Shown here piece after piece: positions 1 through 5,170 of a stretch of 8,038 bases of DNA. The position numbers and the translations under genes are program-made. Where the stretch lies: contig DASWIP010000049.1 in the NCBI GenBank assembly GCA_036397635.1, positions 1 to 8,038 of the forward strand, given 5' to 3'. The stretch comes from DASWIP01 sp036397635 (lineage in GTDB: Bacteria > Actinomycetota > AC-67). Positions within the stretch are counted from its first letter, which is position 1, and each line of letters opens with the position of its first letter. The notes under the pieces were generated by a model. It saw only the letters and a program-made list of their open reading frames with translations, searched no databases and was not told where the DNA came from.

Positions 1-1
1 T

Positions 2-1114
2 CCCCTGGACCAGTACATCGTCACCCACCCGGACGAGATCTTCGGCAGACCACACGAGGCCGCGATCGTGGACCACGCGAACCCGGCGATCCTGGATGGT
101 CATCTCGGGTGCGCGGCTTACGAGATCCCGTTGACCGAGCAGGACGCGACGATCTTCGGGCCGTCCTTCGGCGACGGCGTGCAGCGCCTAGTCGAACGGG
201 GCGGGTTGCGTTCGCGCGGCGAGCGCTGGGTGTGGGCCGGCCGGCGCGCCCCGGCGGCCGAGCTGGATATCCGATCGGTCGGCGGGACCGTGCAGATCGT
301 CGAGCATGACACCGGGCGGCTGCTCGGGACGACGGACGCGTCGCGGGCGCCGGCGACCGTGCATCCGGGCGCGGTGTACTTGCATCAGGGCGAGCAGTTC
401 GAGGTGCTCGCCCTGGATGGGGATCGAGGCGTCGCGCTGGTCCGGCATTCAGATGCGATGCACTACACGCAGGCGCGCGACGTCACCGACATCCGGATCG
501 CCGGCATCGAGCAGCGCGCCCGCGCCGGCCGTGTCGAGCTGTTCTACGGCGACGTCGAGGTCTCGAATCAGGTGGTCGGATTCGTGCGCAAGCGCCTGTA
601 CACCAACGCGACCATCGACGAGGTCGGCCTGGAGATGCCGGTGCAGACACTCGCGACCAAGGCCGTCTGGTACACGGTTCCCGAGCAGCTGCTGCGCGAG
701 GCTCGCCTCGAGCCTGCCGACGTCCCCGGCGCAGCGCACGCCGCCGAGCATGCGGCCATCGGCTTGATGCCGCTGCGGGCGATGTGCGATCGATGGGACA
801 TCGGCGGGGTCTCGACGGCCGAGCACATCGACACCGGCCTGTGCACCGTATTCATCTACGACGGCTACCCGGGTGGGGCGGGGTTCGCTGCTCGCGCGTT
901 CGCGTCGGGCGCCGAGCACCTGCGCGCCACCATGGGTGCGATCGCGGCATGCCGCTGCGAGTCGGGCTGCCCATCGTGTGTCCAGTCGCCCAAGTGCGGG
1001 AACGGGAACGAGCCGCTGGACAAGTGGGGTGCGGTGCGGTTGCTCGGGTCGATCCTCGGCGAGGCCGTCAGCGTGCCGGCCGCTTCCGCTCCGCCATCCG
1101 CTCGAGGAGCATGA
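2..1114 (+). CDS. DEAH-box helicase with DUF1998, C-terminal part (5' truncated by window edge)
   Basis: This is the C-terminal part of a large superfamily 2 ATP-dependent helicase of the MrfA/YprA type. The reading frame is open from the first base, and the opening residues (DQYIVTHPDEIFGRP, then EAAIVDHANP) match the conserved region after the helicase core, so the GTG at 68 is an internal valine and not a start. The 370 visible residues contain the DUF1998 region with YDGYPGGAGFAARAF (about 286-300) and a cysteine cluster at C317, C319, C323, C326 and C332. In MrfA such cysteines bind a metal ion and are needed for function. The DEAH and Walker motifs lie upstream of the window. MrfA of Bacillus acts in repair of mitomycin C damage; actinobacterial relatives are named 'helicase/secretion neighbourhood DEAH-box helicase' because they lie near Tad genes, which fits this window. 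The variable Ala/Pro tail overlaps the convergent gene by 47 bp. Confidence 0.9.
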   Translation, partial: PLDQYIVTHPDEIFGRPHEAAIVDHANPAILDGHLGCAAYEIPLTEQDATIFGPSFGDGVQRLVERGGLRSRGERWVWAGRRAPAAELDIRSVGGTVQIVEHDTGRLLGTTDASRAPATVHPGAVYLHQGEQFEVLALDGDRGVALVRHSDAMHYTQARDVTDIRIAGIEQRARAGRVELFYGDVEVSNQVVGFVRKRLYTNATIDEVGLEMPVQTLATKAVWYTVPEQLLREARLEPADVPGAAHAAEHAAIGLMPLRAMCDRWDIGGVSTAEHIDTGLCTVFIYDGYPGGAGFAARAFASGAEHLRATMGAIAACRCESGCPSCVQSPKCGNGNEPLDKWGAVRLLGSILGEAVSVPAASAPPSARGA

Positions 1115-1331
1115 TCACATCCGCTTCCTGTTCGGCGGGCGGTTCGTCCACTCCGGCAAGCTCGGCGATGTCACGCACTGAGAATAGCGCCATGCAGTGT
1201 TTGCAGATGACGTAGTCGGTGGTGCGCCGGAACTGGACCTCGGTGTCTGAGTCCACCGGCGTGACACCTCGTTCGGTGACCCGTTTCACCAGCAGGGCAC
1301 CGCACGTGGGGCAGTCGATCTGCTCTTTCAT
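1068..1331 (-). CDS. small zinc-ribbon protein, function unknown
   Basis: This 87-residue protein has two knuckles, C7-P-T-C10-G and C43-K-H-C46, spaced as in a rubredoxin-like or zinc-ribbon fold binding one metal ion. An acidic, helical C-terminal part follows (about 52-80, rich in E, D, A and L), with a basic end (ERKRPAR). There is no signal peptide or membrane segment, so it is probably cytoplasmic. I chose the ATG at 1331; a TTG two codons upstream (1337) would also be open, and neither has a clear Shine-Dalgarno sequence. It lies 72 bp downstream of the secreted protein on the same strand. Its last 15 codons and stop overlap the 3' end of the convergent helicase. The paired cysteines, conserved-looking spacing and acceptable composition argue that it is real. 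I do not recognise a characterised family. A role in nucleic-acid binding or as a regulator is possible but only inferred. Confidence 0.75.
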   Translation of the reverse strand: MKEQIDCPTCGALLVKRVTERGVTPVDSDTEVQFRRTTDYVICKHCMALFSVRDIAELAGVDEPPAEQEADVIMLLERMAERKRPAR

Positions 1332-1369
1332 ACCCAAGAGAATCGACCGCTCTGACGCGCAACCTAAGC

Positions 1370-1384
1370 TCCGGATGAGCCGGA
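1370..1384 (-). terminator. weak hairpin downstream of the secreted-protein gene
   Basis: A perfect 5-bp inverted repeat (TCCGG / CCGGA) with a 5-nt loop starts about 20 bp past the stop of the secreted-protein gene, in the 72-bp gap before the zinc-ribbon gene. No T-run follows. It could slow or end transcription, but a stem this short is common by chance in GC-rich DNA. Confidence 0.2.
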
Positions 1385-1403
1385 ACCGGACGAAATGGGT
1401 GGG

Positions 1404-2726
1404 CTACCGCTCGGTGAGCAAGCGGGCGAGATGTCCCGCGATGAGAAGTACCAGCAAGCCCGCCGCGATCGACACCAAGAGCTGTCGGAGCAGCTCTTCG
1501 TCGCCCCCGAACCCGCCCGGGCTGGCAAGCTCATCCTCCCCGTCCTGCTCGAAGCCCTCGAAACCGCCGCCGCTATCGGCGCTCCCATCCCCGGTCCCGT
1601 CGCCGGGAAGCAGGCTGCCGAAGCCGCCGCGCTGCTCGTAGGGGAGCTGCTCGTCGTAGGTGCCCGTGAAGAATTCGCTCGGGTCGGTGCGGCCGCTCAG
1701 CACGCTGGACCCGCCACGGTTGTTGGGCGAGTTCTGCGTGCTGGGGCTCGAGGAGGGTGAGCTGCTCCCTCCGGTCGGCGATTTCGACGGGCCGGTCGAC
1801 GGCGAGCCGCCGGTGGACGGCGATGGCGACGGGGACGGCTCGTTGATCGAGACCGAATCGGGAGGGCTGGCGGTCGAGGCGATGCACGCGCCTCCATCGG
1901 TGCAGTTGACGTTGCTGGAAGGACTCGAGCGGAACGCGGTCACGCGGTACGAGTAGGTGCCGCCGTAGCCGGAGGAGGGGAAGTTCGTGTCATAGCACGT
2001 ATAGACGTTTGACGATCGCGAGCATCCCTGCCCGCCGGGACTCGCCGCGCTCACGTTGTAGGTGACCTGTGCGCCGCTCGGCGCGGTGCGAACGATGTCG
2101 TACTGCACGACGTCCGGCTCGGGACTACCGGTCCAGCGGAGCTCGACCGCAGGTTTGTTGATGGGGCCTACATCGCGCGGCTCTGCCGCCCACACGGGCC
2201 TGGATGGCACGTTGTTGATCAGCATCGAGAAAGACGCCGACGGGGAACCGAGCGCTCCCCCGATGCCGCCGTCCCTGGCCCGTGCTCGGATCTCGTATGT
2301 CCCGTTTGCCGTCCGAGCAGAAGCGCTCTGAACGACATCGGTCTGGCCATTGAGATCGCACGAGGCACTCGAAGGCCACCGCGTGGTGTCCCACACGAAA
2401 CCACGCGGCGCCGGGCTCGTGGCGCCGCCGAGCGTCCACTCGCGGATGCAGGTCCACTCCGCGTCTCCCGGACGCCGGAGGTGAACCTGGAGCCAGGTGA
2501 ACCCGCTCGTGGCGTTGCTCGAGCCGGCGCTGGCCTCGATGTCGATGAAATAGTCCACGACGTCACCGTCGACGACGGTGGTCGAGGACGTACACGAGGA
2601 CGAGGTGCCGATGCACTCGTCGACGCCGACAATGCGCGTGTTGCTGGGGGTCGCGGACGCGCTGAAAGGCGCCATCGCCCCGAACAGGGCCAGCGCGATC
2701 ACGGAGAATCGGCTCAGTTTCCTCAT
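1404..2726 (-). CDS. secreted Fn3-like surface protein with Ser/Pro stalk and C-terminal membrane/sorting segment; candidate sortase substrate
   Basis: The 440-residue product is built like a cell-surface protein. Residues 1-25 form a signal peptide (MRKLSRF, a hydrophobic core, then a SASA-type cleavage site). A globular region follows (about 27-170), then a fibronectin type III-like domain (about 174-290, with VELRWTGSPEPDVVQYDIVR and YSYRVTAF strands). A Ser/Pro/Gly/Thr stalk covers 297-340 and an acidic Gly-rich stretch about 370-412. A hydrophobic helix runs from about 413 to 431, ending in the positively charged tail HLARLLTER. Eight cysteines occur as pairs (C38/C45, C93/C123, C235/C244, C275/C281), consistent with four disulfides outside the cell. 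The LASPGG at 400-405, before the helix, resembles a sorting motif, although LPxTG is absent. The gene lies 97 bp downstream of the sortase gene. The ATG at 2726 is fixed by the signal peptide, although no good ribosome binding site precedes it. Its binding role is unknown. Confidence 0.85.
   Translation of the reverse strand: MRKLSRFSVIALALFGAMAPFSASATPSNTRIVGVDECIGTSSSCTSSTTVVDGDVVDYFIDIEASAGSSNATSGFTWLQVHLRRPGDAEWTCIREWTLGGATSPAPRGFVWDTTRWPSSASCDLNGQTDVVQSASARTANGTYEIRARARDGGIGGALGSPSASFSMLINNVPSRPVWAAEPRDVGPINKPAVELRWTGSPEPDVVQYDIVRTAPSGAQVTYNVSAASPGGQGCSRSSNVYTCYDTNFPSSGYGGTYSYRVTAFRSSPSSNVNCTDGGACIASTASPPDSVSINEPSPSPSPSTGGSPSTGPSKSPTGGSSSPSSSPSTQNSPNNRGGSSVLSGRTDPSEFFTGTYDEQLPYEQRGGFGSLLPGDGTGDGSADSGGGFEGFEQDGEDELASPGGFGGDEELLRQLLVSIAAGLLVLLIAGHLARLLTER
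1737..1838 (-). repeat. low-complexity Ser/Pro/Thr/Gly stalk-coding repeat
   Basis: Codons 297-330 of the secreted protein encode imperfect PS/SPST units (PSPSPSPSTGGSPSTG, then SSSPSSSPST). On the - strand the DNA shows imperfect CCGTCG-like hexamers. Such stalks usually hold a domain away from the membrane or wall and are often O-glycosylated; length variation between strains is likely but cannot be seen here. Confidence 0.7.
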
Positions 2727-2823
2727 GGTGGTTGGAACAGCTTCGCGGTGGTGCGGGATCCTTCCTTGTGCTCGAACGGTATAACGGGTCAGAGGGCCTT
2801 CAGGTTATGGACGTTCGCCCCAT

Positions 2824-3612
2824 CTATCCGGTTCCGCGCACCAGCGCGGCCCGAACGATCAAGCGGTTCTTGGACGTCCCGGGCGGATCGCACGTCGTCA
2901 GGGTGAGGACGCTGTCCGGGGTGGGGCTGACCACGGTCCAGTCCCGCGCGTGGGTGATCCAGGGGTTCGACTTGTTGGGAGCCACCGGTCCGGTGACTCG
3001 ATACCTGCAACTCTCGAACGGCGTCTCGAGCACGATGAGGTCGCCCTCGGAGAGGCGCTCGAGATGGCGGAACGGCTCGCCGAAGCCCGTGCGGTGGCCG
3101 GCGATGGCGACGTTGCCCGGCTCGCACGGCAGCGGTGAGGTCGGATAGTGCCCCGCCCCGGCGCGGAGCGCGTTGCCACTGATCCCCTCGACCACGATCA
3201 CGTTGACGCCGAGCTTGGGGATCCGGATGCGGGTGAGAGGCTGGCCGACGGCCGGCCGCTGCGACTCGATACCCTCGACGCCGCTCGGATCAGGCGCCGG
3301 GACCTGCGTGAACTGATCCTCGAGCCGGTTCTGGATCCGGTTCGCCCAGATGTCGGTCGCGACCGGGTACAGGAGAAGCCACAGACCGCCGAGGGCCATC
3401 GCGATGACGAGGAACCACAGGAACAGGCGGCCGGACCGGCGACGGCGGGTAGCGTCCAGGACGAAGCCGATCGACGCGAGGGCGCGGCGAGGAGCGGACT
3501 CCTTACGCGGCACCTGGGTCGCGACGGACCCGACCCCGCTCTGGGGCCAGTCCTCGTCCGAACCGTTGTTCCCTCCGCCCCACGTGGGGGCGCCCCCATC
3601 CTGTTCGTCCAT
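2824..3612 (-). CDS. class E-like sortase (transpeptidase), membrane anchored
   Basis: Sortases cut a C-terminal sorting signal on secreted proteins and join the new end to the cell wall or to another pilin. This 262-residue protein has a hydrophilic cytoplasmic N-terminus (1-61, with the basic patch RRRRSGR), one membrane helix (about 62-84) and an extracellular sortase domain (about 125-260). The catalytic residues are visible: H173 in AIAGHRTG, C241 in LTLTTCDP, and an Arg in SKNRLIVRA, of which R250 aligns best with the catalytic Arg of Staphylococcus SrtA. The GHRTGFGEPF and TLTTCDPPG motifs favour class E, common in actinobacteria and usually specific for LAxTG-type signals. Two further cysteines, C163 and C202, could form a disulfide. 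The ATG at 3612 has a good ribosome binding site. The next gene downstream encodes a secreted protein with sorting-signal architecture, the obvious candidate substrate. The exact class is inferred from motifs. Confidence 0.93.
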   Translation of the reverse strand: MDEQDGGAPTWGGGNNGSDEDWPQSGVGSVATQVPRKESAPRRALASIGFVLDATRRRRSGRLFLWFLVIAMALGGLWLLLYPVATDIWANRIQNRLEDQFTQVPAPDPSGVEGIESQRPAVGQPLTRIRIPKLGVNVIVVEGISGNALRAGAGHYPTSPLPCEPGNVAIAGHRTGFGEPFRHLERLSEGDLIVLETPFESCRYRVTGPVAPNKSNPWITHARDWTVVSPTPDSVLTLTTCDPPGTSKNRLIVRAALVRGTG

Positions 3613-3620
3613 CGGAGATA

Positions 3621-3626
3621 CCTTTC
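3621..3626 (-). promoter_or_regulatory. ribosome binding site of the sortase gene
   Basis: On the - strand GAAAGG lies 8 nt before the ATG at 3612. It supports that start, and it is one of only two convincing Shine-Dalgarno sequences in the window. The 131-bp gap upstream shows no convincing -35/-10 pair, so I cannot say whether the sortase has its own promoter. Confidence 0.6.
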
Positions 3627-3743
3627 TACCACGCCATTCGTGCGTTCGTGAGTACCGTTTGCCCGAGCCCGAGCAGCATCCGGCGGAATCCGTTCAAGTC
3701 AGACAACGACGCAGGGTGCCTGAGGATGCGGGGATCGGGCCGT

Positions 3744-4217
3744 CTAGGTCCGATGCTTGGACCGCTCGAGCCGCTTGTCCCTGCCCGCCGGGATCTTCCT
3801 GAAATCCCAGCTCACGACCCGTTCTGGGGCCATCCTGAGCCAGACGTGGCTGCGCAGATCGGGCACCTCGACGCCACCCCAGTACTTGGCGGCGAAGGCC
3901 CGGCGGGCCTCGGGCAGGTCCGGTTGGCCCTCGGCCTCCTCGAACCGACCGTACAACACCGTGCCCCGAAGCTCGGCGTAATCGTGGCCGTCGTCCACGC
4001 AGAGCGCGACCGGCGAGCCCGCCGTCACGTCCCGAGCCCGGCGGCTCCGGCGAAGGCTGGTGACCCAGATCGCCCCGGCGTGCCAGCAGAACCACAGCGG
4101 GCTCACGTGCGGCCACCCATCCGGTGAGACCGTTCCCGCACGCAACGTCCGGTTCGATCCGAGCAGCTCGTCGAGCTCGGCGGGGGTGAGGCGGAGCTGC
4201 TCGCGGGGGATCGGCAT
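3744..4217 (-). CDS. pyridoxamine 5'-phosphate oxidase-like split-barrel protein (FMN or F420 binding)
   Basis: The 157-residue product belongs to the PPOX-like split-barrel superfamily, small cytoplasmic dimers that bind FMN, F420 or sometimes haem. Family features are the N-terminal helix (TPAELDELLG, 11-20), the first strands with GTVSPDGWPHVSPLWFCW (28-45), the cofactor-phosphate region around SLRRSRRARDV (54-64), and the core strands PVALCVDD and AELRGTVLYGRFEE (69-94). Length is typical for a single-domain member. The split barrel alone does not identify the substrate; many actinobacterial members are F420-dependent reductases of unknown physiological role, so I do not call it PdxH. The gene starts 18 bp after the second TadE-like gene on the same strand, so it is probably co-transcribed. 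No strong ribosome binding site is seen, which would fit translational coupling. The C-terminal end is basic (GRDKRLERSKHRT). Confidence 0.85.
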   Translation of the reverse strand: MPIPREQLRLTPAELDELLGSNRTLRAGTVSPDGWPHVSPLWFCWHAGAIWVTSLRRSRRARDVTAGSPVALCVDDGHDYAELRGTVLYGRFEEAEGQPDLPEARRAFAAKYWGGVEVPDLRSHVWLRMAPERVVSWDFRKIPAGRDKRLERSKHRT

Positions 4218-4235
4218 CGCCGAAAGCCTAACGCC

Positions 4236-4634
4236 TCACCCGTCCCGGTAGCTGAAGACGTCGGGGTCAACTTCGGCGCTGGCCCGCGCCCGTATGCGGC
4301 GCGACGACCAGGCAGCGATCAGGATCGGCCGCGCCGCCGTCTGGACCTCGACCGTCGCGACCGATCCGCCGGTGGTGCAGGCACAAGAGAGCAGCGTGAC
4401 GCCGTTGGCTTCTGCAACCTCCCGCGCCGCCGCCTCGGGATCGTCGCCCCGGCCCAGGATCGGAGCCTGCGCAACGGCGGCGGCCAGCGCGGCAGCATCG
4501 GCGGCCGCCTGCGCGCGCGCCCGGGCGTGCAGCATCGCGCCCAGGTCGGCGGCCGCCAGCGAGAAGAGGCACATGATCAGCGTGCCCGCAACCGCCACGA
4601 TGGTGACGGCGCCGCGCTGCTCGAGCATGCTCAC
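4236..4634 (-). CDS. TadE-like pseudopilin, helicase/secretion-neighbourhood type (Rv3654c-like)
   Basis: This 132-residue protein has a short N-terminus with RGAVTI, one membrane helix (about 9-30) and the amphipathic segment LHARARAQAAADAAALAAA (35-53), the signature of TadE/TadG-like proteins of the actinobacterial helicase/secretion neighbourhood (Mycobacterium Rv3654c, recalled from memory). The rest (about 60-132) should lie outside the membrane and includes C84 and C86. TadE-like proteins are minor pseudopilins or envelope components of Tad/Flp pilus or secretion machines. The position five residues after G8 is valine, whereas the paired upstream protein has glutamate there. I chose the GTG at 4634: it overlaps the upstream stop as GTGA and has a GGAGG 7 nt upstream; an ATG at 4628 is too far from that site. 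Confidence 0.85.
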   Translation of the reverse strand: MSMLEQRGAVTIVAVAGTLIMCLFSLAAADLGAMLHARARAQAAADAAALAAAVAQAPILGRGDDPEAAAREVAEANGVTLLSCACTTGGSVATVEVQTAARPILIAAWSSRRIRARASAEVDPDVFSYRDG

Positions 4635-5023
4635 GGCGGCGCCTCCGGCGGCTCACGTTCGGTTCGCATCGACACGCGCGCCTCGAGCGTCAGCCCGTCG
4701 GGCACGAACGCTTCGATGAGCGGGATCAAGGTGGGCCGGTAGGCGATGTGAACGACGACGGGCTCGCCGACATCGCGCACGGCCGGCTCGACCTCGACGG
4801 TTGCGCGGTCCGGATCGAGGTTGCCCGCCTCGATGGCCGTCTCGCGCGCACGCGCGTCGTCGTTGGTCACCGCGGCGACGCGCGCGCCTTCGCGCGCGGC
4901 GTGGTGGACCGCGAGCTGCTCGGCAACCAGGAGACCGACCTGCGCGACGAGCAGCATCGCGACCGCGATCAACGGGAGGACGGCGGCGAACTCGACCGAG
5001 ACGGATCCACGCTGCGCGCGCAT
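4631..5023 (-). CDS. TadE-like minor pseudopilin (Rv3655c-like)
   Basis: The 130-residue product starts MRAQRGSVSVEFAAVLPL, a classic TadE/TadF start: a short basic leader ending in Gly6, then Glu11 at mature position +5, the pattern cut by Flp-type prepilin peptidases. A membrane helix covers about 12-33, followed by the conserved AVHHAAREGARVAA segment (38-51) and a periplasmic/extracellular domain of about 80 residues. TadE-like proteins assemble with Tad/Flp pilus machinery. The gene overlaps its neighbour by 4 bp, so the two are almost certainly one transcript. No Shine-Dalgarno sequence precedes the ATG, but a TATCAT box 10 nt upstream suggests a leaderless or nearly leaderless mRNA. 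The motor (TadA), platform (TadB/TadC) and Flp pilin genes are not in this window. Confidence 0.88.
   Translation of the reverse strand: MRAQRGSVSVEFAAVLPLIAVAMLLVAQVGLLVAEQLAVHHAAREGARVAAVTNDDARARETAIEAGNLDPDRATVEVEPAVRDVGEPVVVHIAYRPTLIPLIEAFVPDGLTLEARVSMRTEREPPEAPP
4642..4646 (-). promoter_or_regulatory. ribosome binding site deciding the GTG start at 4634
   Basis: GGAGG on the - strand ends 7 nt before the GTG at 4634, inside the coding end of the upstream TadE-like gene. The spacing is good for GTG 4634 and too long (13 nt) for the ATG at 4628. Confidence 0.65.
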
Positions 5024-5033
5024 ATCGGGCGCG

Positions 5034-5039
5034 ATGATA
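5034..5039 (-). promoter_or_regulatory. candidate -10 box for the TadE-like operon
   Basis: TATCAT on the - strand fits the actinobacterial TANNNT -10 pattern. It ends 10 nt before the ATG at 5023, so transcription would start about 2-4 nt before the start codon. No good -35 is seen at the usual distance. This would explain the lack of a ribosome binding site, but it rests on six bases. Confidence 0.4.
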
Positions 5040-5072
5040 CGAGCGCGCGGTCCCCGATGAAGCCTTCGGTGA

Positions 5073-5108
5073 CCGATCCGCGACCACCGCGGCCACTATC
5101 CGGATCGG
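5073..5108 (-). other. 8-bp perfect inverted repeat upstream of the TadE-like genes
   Basis: CCGATCCG (5073-5080) and CGGATCGG (5101-5108) form a perfect inverted repeat with a 20-bp spacer, in the 147-bp gap between the protease stop and the TadE-like start, upstream of the candidate -10 box. It may be a protein-binding site or an RNA hairpin. Short GC-rich repeats also arise by chance. Confidence 0.35.
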
Positions 5109-5140
5109 GCACTTTTGCCGTGAGGCGGGATCTGGTCTAG

Positions 5141-5170
5141 CGGCGGCCCACGGTCGCGTGGCCGCCCGCG
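5141..5170 (-). terminator. GC-rich hairpin directly after the tricorn-protease stop
   Basis: Directly after the protease stop the - strand reads GCGGGCGGCCACG, a short loop (CGAC), then CGTGGGCCGCCGC. These arms pair with two single-base bulges to give a strong GC stem. No U-tract follows, as is common for terminators of high-GC actinobacteria. It would separate the protease transcript from the TadE-like genes. Confidence 0.45.

Noticed and set aside
68..1114. GTG at 68 as the start of the helicase gene
   Set aside because: The frame is open from base 2, and the residues before 68 match the conserved family sequence, so the gene starts outside the window.
1737..1838. Ser/Pro repeat as a CRISPR-like or noncoding tandem array
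   Set aside because: The units are imperfect and the pattern is explained by a coding Ser/Pro stalk in frame with the secreted protein.
2779..2784. TTATAC as a -10 box for the secreted-protein gene in the 97-bp gap after the sortase gene
   Set aside because: No -35-like sequence lies at the right distance and the box is about 50 bp from the start codon; cotranscription with the sortase is equally likely.
3648..4127. + strand open frame antisense to the split-barrel protein
   Set aside because: It is Pro/Arg-rich with no motif, while the - strand protein has clear family features throughout.
5110..5124. GGCA-CTTT-TGCC small hairpin with a T-run as a terminator
   Set aside because: The stem is only 4 bp and the T residues lie in the loop, so it does not form a credible intrinsic terminator.
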